Source of the DNA: Syntrophobacterales bacterium
GTDB lineage: Bacteria > Desulfobacterota > Syntrophorhabdia > Syntrophorhabdales > WCHB1-27
Length of the DNA: 14,249 nucleotides
Assembly: GCA_017881765.1 (NCBI GenBank)
Contig: JADGQN010000074.1
Location: forward strand, 1 to 14,249
Reading direction: 5' to 3'
Made by a program: the position numbers and the translations under genes. Below the pieces are notes generated by a model that had not been told where the DNA came from, made no database searches, and saw only the letters and a program-made list of their open reading frames with translations. Of this stretch, positions 1 through 6,729 are shown piece by piece. Position 1 is the stretch's first letter. The number at the start of each line of letters is the position of its first letter.

Positions 1-889
1 TGTACCATGAGGCATGATAGAGTATGGACACGGCAAACGCTTCATATTTCGGGACACCAAAAAGTGAAAGGAGATAGACGAGCAGAAATTGATAGAGACC
101 GATGTATCCGGGTGAGGAGGGGATGGTGATGCCCATGTTAAGCAGTGCACAGACAAAGGGCACGTACACGAAGTCTATTTTGACGCCGAGGGCAAGGATG
201 ACCATATAGAGCGCCACACTCATGCAGAACCATGTACTGAAAGATATGGCGACGAAAAGCAGTATAAGCAGAGGGGACGTGATGCGTTTCAAATTTTCCT
301 GGATACCCAGGATCGTCTTGGCGAATCTCGTGAGAAAGGACTTCTCAACCTTCATCAATCTGGAGGATATATGATTTGCAAAGCGCTCTCTACTCAAAAC
401 CAGGATCCCGGCAATGCAGACTATAGCCAGTCCGATAAGCAGGTATATGCCCTGGGATACCCGGGGCGGTAACTCTCGCTTGGGAAAGAAGAAGAACGTG
501 AGGAGCAAAAGACCGGTCAGGTCGAAAAACCGGTCAACGAAAACGGTGGAAAGACCATAGGTAAAGGAGAAGCCCTTTTTCCTCGATAGCACATATCCGC
601 GCGCCAACTCGCCGATACGTGCGGGCAGCACATTATTGACGAAAAGACCAATGAGTAATGCAGTAAATGTTTCGTGGAAGTGCACATCCCTTCCCGAGAC
701 CCGTGCCCATCGGTAGGAAGCGCCGCTGACGGCCGCGAATATGAAGAGGAGAGGAAGGAAGGCATACCTGAGGTTAGCATGTTTCAGCGTTTCCCAGATA
801 TCACGCAGCCTGATGTCTTTGAGAGAAAGATACAAAAGGAGTATGCTGATGGCGAAACCTAGTAGCGTAATCCATTGCCTTCTCTTCAT
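1..889 (-). CDS. LPG-synthase/flippase-like TM family membrane protein (3' end beyond the window)
   Basis: An open frame read from an ATG at 889 down to base 1 has no stop, so the C-terminus lies outside the window. About 296 residues are visible. The protein is strongly hydrophobic with several membrane segments. It carries the family's recognisable N-LP-R-GE-R block (VNNVLPARIGELARGYVLS, around residue 90), a VDRFFDLTGL block about 30 residues later, and an SPGYIGLYQ block near the visible end. These match the lysylphosphatidylglycerol synthetase transmembrane region family (PF03706, formerly UPF0104). Members sit in the inner membrane as flippases or as stand-alone proteins beside glycolipid genes. 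No aminoacyl-PG synthase domain is visible, so the substrate is unknown. An in-frame ATG at 910 is an alternative start; neither start has a strong RBS. The gene is divergent from the cooT-like gene. Confidence 0.85.
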   Translation of the reverse strand, partial: MKRRQWITLLGFAISILLLYLSLKDIRLRDIWETLKHANLRYAFLPLLFIFAAVSGASYRWARVSGRDVHFHETFTALLIGLFVNNVLPARIGELARGYVLSRKKGFSFTYGLSTVFVDRFFDLTGLLLLTFFFFPKRELPPRVSQGIYLLIGLAIVCIAGILVLSRERFANHISSRLMKVEKSFLTRFAKTILGIQENLKRITSPLLILLFVAISFSTWFCMSVALYMVILALGVKIDFVYVPFVCALLNMGITIPSSPGYIGLYQFLLVYLLSLFGVPKYEAFAVSILYHASWY

Positions 890-898
890 GACTTTAGC

Positions 899-926
899 AT
901 TATATGGCATGAGAGGCTGTTTTTCC
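899..926 (-). promoter_or_regulatory. Possible sigma70 promoter for the membrane-protein gene
   Basis: On the minus strand a perfect TATAAT (904 to 899) follows a TTGGAA box (926 to 921) after a 16-bp spacer. The predicted transcript would start only a few bases before the ATG at 889, giving an almost leaderless mRNA. That fits the lack of a good RBS but also makes the call doubtful. Confidence 0.3.
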
Positions 927-1085
927 AAGGTTTTTGTCTTATGCCCTTCACTCGCCTTGCGCGGAACTGCATCATAGACGCTCCCCCGCTGTACTTATAC
1001 CTCCGGTTGCTGGTACAATAAAGTGACCGGGCTCGCGATCCTGACTTTGTTATATGATGTAGGAATGTGTGACACGGAGGAACTG

Positions 1086-1271
1086 ATGTGCCAGACAACC
1101 GCATATGTTATTGAGGGTGACAGAGAGGTGTTGCTGCTTCAGGATGTGATCAGTATAAGGCCGGAGGATGGGGCTCTGCGGATGGTCAACCTCTTTGGCG
1201 AAGAGAAGATCGTGTCGGGAAGAATCAAGCAGATCGATCTGTTGGCCCATAAGATTCTCATCGCAAGCTGA
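1086..1271 (+). CDS. CooT family small nickel-binding protein
   Basis: This encodes a 61-residue protein beginning Met-Cys. Cys2 is the hallmark of the CooT family (PF10133), where studied homodimers bind one Ni(II) through the two Cys2 residues. The family pattern is present: an N-terminal MCxxxAY strand, a leucine-rich LLLQDV turn, LRMVNLFGE in the middle, and a C-terminal IKQIDLLAHKI strand. A GGAGG Shine-Dalgarno at 1077-1081 lies five bases before the ATG, which decides this start over an in-frame ATG at 1023. CooT is best known with carbon monoxide dehydrogenase maturation, but no CODH or hydrogenase gene lies nearby. The role here is therefore inferred as nickel handling or a stand-alone homologue. 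It is divergent from the membrane-protein gene and is followed by about 70 bases before the fabH promoter. Confidence 0.82.
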   Translation: MCQTTAYVIEGDREVLLLQDVISIRPEDGALRMVNLFGEEKIVSGRIKQIDLLAHKILIAS

Positions 1272-1339
1272 GCTTACAGAAAATAGGGTTCGAGGGTCCA
1301 TGGGTTCGAGTGGTCAAGGTGACCAAGGCGACCAGAACC

Positions 1340-1368
1340 TGGACAGATCAAATGGACACTTTTATAAT
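1340..1368 (+). promoter_or_regulatory. Promoter of the fabH-methyltransferase unit
   Basis: A TGGACA -35 box (1340-1345), a 17-bp spacer and a perfect TATAAT -10 box (1363-1368) form a near-consensus sigma70 promoter. Transcription would start near 1375, leaving a leader of about 100 nt before fabH. No terminator or riboswitch fold was recognised in the leader. Confidence 0.62.
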
Positions 1369-1476
1369 TGGCGGGTTTCCCGAAGGACATGAAGGGTGGC
1401 TTGCGCTTGACAGCAGGCCATGTTTTTTGTTCTATTACTGCATGCGGTGTACGGTAATATCGGAAAGAGGTTTCGA

Positions 1477-2460
1477 ATGCGACTAGGTATTGTTGGAACC
1501 GGATCATACGTTCCGGAAAAAGTTCTCACGAATTTCGACCTTGAGAAAATTCTGGACACGTCTGATGAATGGATTTACACAAGAACGGGCATAAAAGAAA
1601 GACGGATCGCCGAGCCGGGAGCGGGCGTTTCCGAGCTTTGTAAGGTGGCCTGCGAAAGAGCGATGGCGGCTGCCGGGGTCGGGCCTTCTGATATCGACCT
1701 GATAGTGCTGGGTACGATAACCCCTGACACACACTGTCCTGCCGGTGCAAACTGGCTGGAGGCGAAGCTCGGCTGTGACAACGCCGTTTCCTTTGATGTC
1801 ACCGCGGCCTGCACAGGTTTTATCTTCTCTCTCCACGTGGCCTCCGCGCTTATAAAGGCCGGCCTTAACAAGACGGCTCTCGTCTGCGCCGGTGAGATCA
1901 TGAGCAGGACGGTCAACTGGAAGGAACGAGAGAGCTGTATCCTGTGGGGGGACGGTGCCGGCGCTGTGGTCGTCACGGAAACTTCGCAGGGCGCCCAGAT
2001 TCTGTCGACACACATTCACACGGATGGGAAAAGCGGGCGTGAACTCCTTATGCCCGGAGGTGGCTCCCTCACGACGCCGATCTCTCACGAGAGTGTGGAC
2101 AAGGGACTCCATTTCCTCAAAATGATAAATGCGAACACCTCGCTGCGCACCGCGGTGAATCATTTTGCCGAGGCCGCGCTTGAGGCCGTAACGACCAATG
2201 GTTACAAGATCGAAGATGTTGACCTCATCATTCCCCACCAGGCAAATATCAGGATCATCGAAGGAGTGGCACGGAAACTAAAGACTCCCATGGAAAAGGT
2301 CTATGTGACCATTAACAAATACGGCAACATATCCTCCGCTACGGTGCCCATAGCACTTGACGAAGCCGTGAGAGACGGTACGATCACGAAAGGGAAGCTG
2401 GTACTCCTGACCGCTTTCGGCGGGGGCCTCACCTGGGGCAGCAGCCTCATCAGGTGGTAA
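1477..2460 (+). CDS. fabH: 3-oxoacyl-[acyl-carrier-protein] synthase III (KASIII)
   Basis: FabH condenses acetyl-CoA (or another acyl-CoA) with malonyl-ACP to start type II fatty acid synthesis in the cytoplasm. The 327-residue length is typical. The whole triad is visible: Cys112 in the AACTGF block, His254 in IIPHQAN and Asn284 in KYGNISSATVP, matching the family's Cys-His-Asn. Other family blocks are present: an N-terminal GTGSYVPE, DEWIYTRTGIKERR, LWGDGAGAVV and the C-terminal FGGGLTWGSSLIRW. The start is set at the ATG at 1477 because an AAGAGG site lies seven bases upstream and homology begins exactly there; an ATG at 1420 would add 19 unrelated residues. It is followed at once by a methyltransferase gene. 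No acpP, fabD or fabG is adjacent, so this may be an extra KASIII serving a specialised acyl product rather than the housekeeping copy. Confidence 0.93.
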   Translation: MRLGIVGTGSYVPEKVLTNFDLEKILDTSDEWIYTRTGIKERRIAEPGAGVSELCKVACERAMAAAGVGPSDIDLIVLGTITPDTHCPAGANWLEAKLGCDNAVSFDVTAACTGFIFSLHVASALIKAGLNKTALVCAGEIMSRTVNWKERESCILWGDGAGAVVVTETSQGAQILSTHIHTDGKSGRELLMPGGGSLTTPISHESVDKGLHFLKMINANTSLRTAVNHFAEAALEAVTTNGYKIEDVDLIIPHQANIRIIEGVARKLKTPMEKVYVTINKYGNISSATVPIALDEAVRDGTITKGKLVLLTAFGGGLTWGSSLIRW

Positions 2461-2498
2461 AACAGATTGCGGATTCGAGGCGAAGCCAGGGAAGTGAA

Positions 2499-3386
2499 AT
2501 GCGAGCAGCTGCATCGCCTTCCGCAAGCGTCTTAAAATGGATGCTCTCGTCGATCCGCCGCGCCACCAACGATTTCCTGGCCTTTAATATCAAGCTCTCA
2601 GCAAGCTTCTCGCGTGCTATCGGTCTCACCGATCTTTCCACTTATAGTGGCGCATCCTCCTCTTACTATATCGATGCTGTCAAGCGAGCCCTTCTCACGA
2701 TGCGGAACGCGAAGGCTGATGGCCGGCCCCTTCTTGTCTTGGATGTCGGTTGCGGGAAAACATCTTTCATTACGGACGAGATGAAGAGGGATGGGCTCTG
2801 TCTTCTTTACGGAATGGACCTTTCAGCCGAAGAGATGAATCAGAATGACGCACTGGATGAAAGAATTGTCTATGATGCCTGTAATGGAAGCTACGAGAGG
2901 GACCTTGCGCCATATGCGAAGACGTTTGACCTGATCGTGAGCCACACATTCTTAGAGCATGTGAACGACCCTGAGACAACGCACCGGCTTCTTGCCTTTC
3001 TGCTTAAGGACACTGGAATGGCTATTCATTTATATCCGACGCTCTTTGATCCCTTCCTTACGCTCAACCATGTGCTGCCCGGATGGCTGACGAAACCGGC
3101 CCTCATGATTCTTCAGCCGTCTCGTGCTCAGACCGGGAAGTTCCCAAGCCGCTACAAATATTGCAGGGCGTATTCGCCCGGCTTGCAGTTCAAATACAAG
3201 AAACTGGGCTTCGAGGTTCAGGATTACCGCAACTTCTACGGCACCGATTACCTCCGTAGATTCTTTCCCTTGCAGGCGCTCCTGGATATTTTCTACTTGC
3301 TGGTGCTGAAGTCAGACTTCAAGCTGCTCTCCTCTCGTTCCTGCGTGAAACTCTTGAAAGATAAGAGAAAGGACCCTGTGGTATGA
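2499..3386 (+). CDS. Class I SAM-dependent methyltransferase
   Basis: This is a 295-residue protein with a Rossmann-type methyltransferase core. Motif I is VLDVGCG (residues 80-86), the acidic residue at the end of beta 2 is Asp107 in YGMDLS, and the motif IV/post region is FDLIVSHTFLEHV (143-155), as in Methyltransf_11/23-type enzymes. The C-terminal half contains aromatic and basic blocks whose substrate I cannot identify. The start at the ATG at 2499 has an AGGGA site six bases upstream; a GTG at 2454 overlapping the end of fabH is also in frame and would add 15 residues. The gene follows fabH with no terminator, so co-transcription is likely. A role in methylating a lipid, polysaccharide end or secondary product is inference from context only. 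Confidence 0.8.
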   Translation: MRAAASPSASVLKWMLSSIRRATNDFLAFNIKLSASFSRAIGLTDLSTYSGASSSYYIDAVKRALLTMRNAKADGRPLLVLDVGCGKTSFITDEMKRDGLCLLYGMDLSAEEMNQNDALDERIVYDACNGSYERDLAPYAKTFDLIVSHTFLEHVNDPETTHRLLAFLLKDTGMAIHLYPTLFDPFLTLNHVLPGWLTKPALMILQPSRAQTGKFPSRYKYCRAYSPGLQFKYKKLGFEVQDYRNFYGTDYLRRFFPLQALLDIFYLLVLKSDFKLLSSRSCVKLLKDKRKDPVV

Positions 3387-3428
3387 CGTGGTTGAAACAT
3401 TCGGTGTTCGGATAGTCGGTTTGGAGTT

Positions 3429-3455
3429 TTGAATTTAGGGTTTAGGGTTTATAAT
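3429..3455 (+). promoter_or_regulatory. Promoter of tRNA-Ser
   Basis: A perfect TATAAT at 3450-3455 lies nine bases before the tRNA. A TTGAAT at 3429-3434 (15-bp spacer) is the best -35 candidate. The -10 is convincing and the -35 is not. The spacer is made of the TTTAGGG heptamers. Confidence 0.45.
3434..3451 (+). repeat. Telomere-like TTTAGGG heptamers
   Basis: Two perfect TTTAGGG units (3434-3440, 3441-3447) and a partial third (3448-3451) lie in the spacer before the tRNA promoter -10 box. The array is short, but resembles the other G-rich heptamers at 13871-13896. Confidence 0.6.
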
Positions 3456-3463
3456 ATGTGCAC

Positions 3464-3553
3464 GGAGGGATGGCTGAGTGGCCGAAAGCGGCGGTCTTGA
3501 AAACCGTTGGGCGTTTACGCGCCCCGTGGGTTCGAATCCTACTCCCTCCGCCA
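3464..3553 (+). tRNA. tRNA-Ser (anticodon TGA)
   Basis: A full cloverleaf with an encoded CCA is visible. The acceptor stem is GGAGGGA (3464-3470) with TCCCTCC (3543-3549), the discriminator is G3550 and CCA is at 3551-3553. The anticodon stem is GCGGT/ACCGT (3491-3495, 3503-3507) with loop CTTGAAA, which puts TGA at 3498-3500. A long variable arm (GGGCG with CGCCC, about 3509-3524) is the class II signature of serine tRNAs. The T stem GTGGG/CCTAC flanks a standard TTCGAAT loop. It decodes UCA and, with wobble, other UCN codons. A T-run follows at 3555-3560. Confidence 0.97.
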
Positions 3554-3615
3554 TATTTTTTATCTGAGTTGGCTTCTTCATCTGCAAATATCCGAGCACG
3601 AAAGGGGGAGTGATT

Positions 3616-4476
3616 ATGGACAAGAAGTTCATTGAGCTGCACGATACGTACAAGCATGGGTTACTCGACCGTCGTGAATTCCTCAAGAAACTGTCCGTTC
3701 TAGCCGGAGGGGTTGCGGCTGCCAACGCCCTGCTCCCGTTATTGGAAAACCGCCATGCCAGGGCAGAAGTGGTCCCGAAGGACGATCCGCGCCTTCACAC
3801 CGAGTACGTCAAGTATCCGGGTGCAACAGGCGACGTTCGTGCCTCGTTGGCACGTCCAAAAAAGGACGGTAAGCTGCCCGGTGTGGTCATAATCCACGAA
3901 AACAGAGGTCTCAATCCGCACATTGAGGATGTTGCCCGGCGCATGGCCCTGGAAGGGTATGTGGCCGTGGCCCCGGACGCTTTGTCGCCCCTTGGGGGAA
4001 CGCCGGAAGATGAAGCCAAGGCTGCAACGCTCATAGGGCAACTCGACATGCTATCAACCACAAAAAACTATCTTGCTGCCGTAAAATACTTGAAAACCCA
4101 TCCGGCGTCCACGGGAAAGGTTGGTGTCGTAGGGTTCTGCTGGGGAGGGGCAATGGCTAACCAACTTGCCGTTAACGCCCCCGACCTGACAGCAGCGGTC
4201 CCCTTTTACGGCAGGCAGCCTGCCCCTGAAGATGGCCCCAAAATCAAGGCATCGTTACTGCTCCACTACGCGGGTCTCGACGAAGGAGTCAACAAGGGCA
4301 TCGCCGCATACGAAGAGGCTCTGAAGAAGGCCTCCATAGATTATAAGATCTACATGTATGAGGGGGCTCAGCATGCCTTCTTCAACGATACGAACGCCGC
4401 CAGGTACAACAAGGAGGCGGCCCAGCTTGCGTGGAAGCGCACCATTGCCTTCTTGAACGAGAAGCTCAAAACGTAA
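3616..4476 (+). CDS. Tat-exported dienelactone hydrolase family protein
   Basis: This is a 286-residue alpha/beta hydrolase of the dienelactone hydrolase family (PF01738), which cleaves lactone or ester bonds. The N-terminus has a twin-arginine signal: DRREFLKKL at residues 18-26, a mildly hydrophobic stretch (about 27-42) and an ARA-E cleavage site near residue 50, so the mature enzyme should act in the periplasm. The catalytic triad is intact: Cys175 in the GFCWGG nucleophile elbow, Asp222 in AGLDEG and His253 in GAQHAFF. Glu95 in HENRGLN is the family's partner glutamate. The ATG at 3616 is chosen because a GGGGGAG site lies five bases upstream; a GTG at 3610 overlaps that site. It follows tRNA-Ser by 62 bases with no clear promoter of its own. 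The substrate is unknown; plain cytoplasmic dienelactone hydrolases of chlorocatechol pathways lack such signals. Confidence 0.9.
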   Translation: MDKKFIELHDTYKHGLLDRREFLKKLSVLAGGVAAANALLPLLENRHARAEVVPKDDPRLHTEYVKYPGATGDVRASLARPKKDGKLPGVVIIHENRGLNPHIEDVARRMALEGYVAVAPDALSPLGGTPEDEAKAATLIGQLDMLSTTKNYLAAVKYLKTHPASTGKVGVVGFCWGGAMANQLAVNAPDLTAAVPFYGRQPAPEDGPKIKASLLLHYAGLDEGVNKGIAAYEEALKKASIDYKIYMYEGAQHAFFNDTNAARYNKEAAQLAWKRTIAFLNEKLKT

Positions 4477-4576
4477 GGCGTATCAGCATGCTCGGTGAAA
4501 AAGGGTCTTCCCGGCCTGCGCATTCATTCGCGCGACGTGTGATCTTTTCGCAGGTTCGAACCGGAGGTTCGACGGA

Positions 4577-4786
4577 TTATACCAATTTGCATTCAAGTGG
4601 ACGACCCAGCCTTCGGCCGGGTATCCCGGGCGGCAGCGAGGAGCCTCACCCGCAAGCGGGTACCCGGGCGTGCTCAGGAGTACGTCGAGGAGCGCGATAG
4701 CGTTAGCGCAGCATCCTGTAAGGACGCAGCACACCCACCGGCGGTGAGTACCCGGAAGGTATACACTTGAAGGCAAATTGGTATTA
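4577..4786. mobile_element. MITE-like element with 20-bp terminal inverted repeats and TTA duplication
   Basis: The left end TACCAATTTGCATTCAAGTG (4580-4599) and the reverse complement of 4764-4783 match in 19 of 20 positions. The 204-bp unit is flanked by direct TTA triplets at 4577-4579 and 4784-4786, consistent with a 3-bp target duplication. The interior has no coding frame of note. It is GC-rich with several hairpins: 4604-4622 (GCC-TTC-GGC core), 4648-4661 (ACCCG-CAAG-CGGGT), CCCGGG blocks at 4625-4630 and 4663-4668, and GCGC arms at 4692-4695 and 4706-4709. The right TTA is also the reverse-strand TAA stop of the radical-SAM gene, so the insertion preserved that gene. I do not recognise the parent transposon. 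The structure is seen directly; mobility is inferred. Confidence 0.68.
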
Positions 4787-6043
4787 CTTGCCCAGGCAGC
4801 ATTTCTTGTATTTGCGGCCACTGCCACAGGGGCACGGATCATTGCGGCCCGCTTTGGCGTTCACGGAAGCCTCCCTGGTGGGGACAGACGGCAGGTGCGC
4901 CTCGGGCTCCTGCTGGTTCGACAGGGCCGAGAGCTGAGTCAGGAAGGGCCGGTAGTGATTGAAGAAACGTTTATAACCGGTACACAGATAGTTCAGCCCG
5001 GCTTCACCCTCCGGGCTATCAAGGAAGCGGTCTTTCGGGCACCCGCCATTACAGATCGTGAGGACCTCACATTCCCGGCAGTAGCGGGGTAACCTCTCCA
5101 GCTTCATCTGTCCGAATGCCCTCTGCGCTGGGCTCTCGAGGATATCAACCAACGGAGTCTTCCCGATGTTCCCCAGGTGATGCTCAGCGTCGACAAAGTG
5201 GTCACATGAAAAGAAGTCCCCGTTATGTTCGATGACGGGAACGTCGCCGCAGGTCTTCCGAAAAATGCACAGGTTGGGTTCGCGGCCGAAGGCTGTTGCG
5301 GCAGCCTCCTCGAATATCTGCACGGTGACGCGACCGATATCCTCGACCAGCCACTCGTCGAAAATAGTGCAGAGAAAAGTTCCCAAGGCTTCGGCCGGCA
5401 CAGTACGCTGGCTTACGCCGCTTTCGGCACCAGGCTGGCGCTCGACGAGAGGCAAAAAGCCGATGTGCCGGACTCCGATCTGTTTGAAGAACCGGTAGAC
5501 CTGGGTGGGGTACGGGACGTTCTGCGCATGCACGACGCACAGGATATCGCAAGGGATTCGGTGCTGCCGCAGGAGCTCGTGCCCGCGCATTACTTGCTCG
5601 TAGGTGGGCTCTTGCGCCTTAGTGACGCGGTATTGGTCATGCATCTGTTTCGGACCGTCCAGGCTCAAGCCCACGGCAAAATGCTCTGCCGCCAAAAAAC
5701 GGCACCAGTCCTCATCGAGCAGGGTGCCGTTTGTCTGAACTCCGTTGAGGATACTCGTGCCGGTGGGTTGATGCTTGTGTTGCAGAGCTACAATTGTGCG
5801 AAAGTAGTCGAGCCCGAGCAGGGTAGGTTCTCCTCCGTGCCAGGAAAAGCGGATCGCCGGGTTGGGTGATGCATCGATGTGCTGGACAATGTATGCCTCA
5901 AGGATGTCGTCCGGCATACGAAGCGGCTCGCCTTTTTGGTAGAGGTCCTGCTTCTTTACGTAATAACAGTAGCCACAGTCCAGGTTACAGATGGAGCCGA
6001 TCGGTTTGGCAAAAATCTGGAATTCTCTGGAAGCTTTGGCCAT
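4784..6043 (-). CDS. Radical SAM/SPASM enzyme, anaerobic sulfatase maturase type, with SEC-C tail
   Basis: Anaerobic sulfatase-maturating enzymes oxidise an active-site Cys or Ser of a sulfatase to formylglycine using S-adenosylmethionine and Fe-S clusters. In this 419-residue protein the radical-SAM cluster motif is C19-x3-C23-x2-C26 (CNLDCGYC). WHGGEPTL (68-75) and GLSLDGP (125-131, with Asp129 at the catalytic-aspartate position of the family) follow. All eight auxiliary-cluster cysteines of the SPASM region are present: C259, C265, C280, C322, C325, C331, C335 and C354. The last 20 residues form a SEC-C zinc motif (C404, C406, C415, C416), as at the SecA C-terminus, which is not part of the core maturase. 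The ATG at 6043 has GAGG seven bases upstream; a GTG at 6061 lacks an RBS. No sulfatase gene lies in the window, so another peptide or protein substrate is possible. Confidence 0.9.
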   Translation of the reverse strand: MAKASREFQIFAKPIGSICNLDCGYCYYVKKQDLYQKGEPLRMPDDILEAYIVQHIDASPNPAIRFSWHGGEPTLLGLDYFRTIVALQHKHQPTGTSILNGVQTNGTLLDEDWCRFLAAEHFAVGLSLDGPKQMHDQYRVTKAQEPTYEQVMRGHELLRQHRIPCDILCVVHAQNVPYPTQVYRFFKQIGVRHIGFLPLVERQPGAESGVSQRTVPAEALGTFLCTIFDEWLVEDIGRVTVQIFEEAAATAFGREPNLCIFRKTCGDVPVIEHNGDFFSCDHFVDAEHHLGNIGKTPLVDILESPAQRAFGQMKLERLPRYCRECEVLTICNGGCPKDRFLDSPEGEAGLNYLCTGYKRFFNHYRPFLTQLSALSNQQEPEAHLPSVPTREASVNAKAGRNDPCPCGSGRKYKKCCLGK

Positions 6044-6084
6044 GGCTTGCCTCAATACCACCGGGGCGTCTTCAGGAGATGCTC

Positions 6085-6153
6085 ATGCAGGAGACCGTTT
6101 TACGAGAGGAGTATATGGGAATTGACGTCACCCGTCAAGGAGAAAGGAAATGA
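6085..6153 (+). CDS. Possible 22-residue small ORF
   Basis: The ATG at 6085 has AGGAG (6074-6078) six bases upstream and encodes 22 mostly charged residues ending GERK. Its TGA overlaps the ATG of the next small ORF as ATGA. It lies opposite the promoter and leader of the radical-SAM gene. No promoter on this strand or homology is recognised, so it may be chance. Confidence 0.15.
   Translation: MQETVLREEYMGIDVTRQGERK
6110..6138 (-). promoter_or_regulatory. Promoter of the radical-SAM gene with a TGACGTCA palindrome in the spacer
   Basis: On the minus strand TTGACG (6138 to 6133), a 17-bp spacer and TATACT (6115 to 6110) form a good sigma70 promoter, with a start near 6103 and a leader of about 60 nt. 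The spacer holds the perfect 8-bp palindrome TGACGTCA (6123-6130), a possible operator. Confidence 0.6.
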
Positions 6154-6281
6154 TCGAGCACCAGGAAGGCCAGTCGATTCACAAGATCATACGTAAACTT
6201 AATCCCGGAAAAGGCATCGGTAGAGGATCATGTTTTGTATCTTGGCGTCAGCCGTCAGCTCTGCATGACGTTTCTTGTTAG
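6150..6281 (+). CDS. Possible 43-residue small ORF with two cysteines
   Basis: The ATG at 6150 has AAGGAG (6137-6142) seven bases upstream and overlaps the preceding 22-codon ORF by ATGA, suggesting coupled translation. The product is basic in its first half (HKIIRKLNPGKGIGRGS) and has Cys28 and a C-terminal Cys43. It overlaps the end of the frameshifted minus-strand gene, so both are unlikely to be real. I recognise no family. A small basic Cys-containing peptide beside a SPASM enzyme could be a substrate, but this is speculation. Confidence 0.2.
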   Translation: MIEHQEGQSIHKIIRKLNPGKGIGRGSCFVSWRQPSALHDVSC

Positions 6282-6627
6282 ACACCGGCAGGTTATTTCC
6301 TGCCAGGAGCAAGTGGGCGCCGTCCACAGGTACCGTACCGTCGCCCTTCAATGGGACTGCCATCTATCGTGGTGGTGACTGTAACGAAGCGGCGCTCCTT
6401 TGCCATCCCTTCCGGAAACCAGACCCTTACAGCTATCCCCAACTCTGCGGGAGAGACCATCTTGGCCCTCGTCATGCTGATTACCGGCAGGTTTGCCGAG
6501 CCAATTGTCCGGTCCAGGGTTGTTAAGTTCACGGAAGAAGGGACTTGAACGGCGTGACCGTGTGTTTTGGCTGAACGAAAAGAAGTGGTACGCAGAGAAA
6601 CAGTAACAAAGCCATCCTCTTTCTCAT
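6199..6627 (-). pseudogene. Frameshifted gene for a small secreted protein
   Basis: From the ATG at 6627, with a perfect AGGAGG (6640 to 6635) seven bases upstream, the frame encodes MRKRMALLLFLCVPLLFV, a textbook signal peptide, then soon hits stops. Near 6574 the coding-like frame shifts by one and stays open for about 75 codons (SAKTHGHAVQVPSS onward, including FPEGMAKERRFVTVTTT). At the GGG run near 6346 it shifts back to the original frame and continues (GDGTVPVDGAHLLLAGNN) to a TAA at 6199-6201. The two shifts compensate and would restore a protein of about 142 residues with a signal peptide and a beta-rich body. Both breakpoints lie at or near homopolymers (TTTT, GGG). The causes could be pseudogene decay, read errors or, less likely, programmed frameshifting. 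I do not recognise the family. Confidence 0.5.
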
Positions 6628-6653
6628 TCGCATACCTCCTGTCGTGGTTTTTG

Positions 6654-6673
6654 GGGACGCACGGTGTCGTCCC
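6654..6673 (-). promoter_or_regulatory. Leader hairpin before the secreted-protein gene
   Basis: GGGACG (6654-6659) and CGTCCC (6668-6673) form a 6-bp stem extended inside by CAC/GTG pairing. It lies in the predicted 5' leader, 14 bases before the AGGAGG site. It could affect translation; this is inference. Confidence 0.3.
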
Positions 6674-6697
6674 GTGCCGCCGAACCTGCCTCTTCTC

Positions 6698-6712
6698 GCA
6701 TAGCAGCTATGC
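6698..6712. promoter_or_regulatory. Operator-like palindrome GCATAGCAGCTATGC
   Basis: This is a perfect inverted repeat with 7-bp arms around one base. It lies just downstream of the predicted transcription start (near 6723) of the secreted-protein gene, where a repressor dimer would block transcription. Confidence 0.4.
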
Positions 6713-6729
6713 TGTGACCTTCACTTTCT

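Noticed and set aside
1504..2238. 244-codon open frame on the minus strand
   Set aside because: It lies wholly opposite fabH, whose motifs and catalytic residues are complete; the minus frame shows no recognisable domain.
4552..4572. GGTTCGAACC palindrome resembling a tRNA T-arm
   Set aside because: No acceptor, anticodon or CCA parts surround it; it is a short palindrome with a repeated AGGTTCGA, not a tRNA.
5225..5869. 214-codon open frame on the plus strand
   Set aside because: It is antisense to the radical-SAM/SPASM gene, which has all its cysteine motifs.
6287..6304. GGCAGG-N6-CCTGCC hairpin as a terminator
   Set aside because: No T-run follows on either strand, and it falls inside the apparent coding frame of the frameshifted gene.
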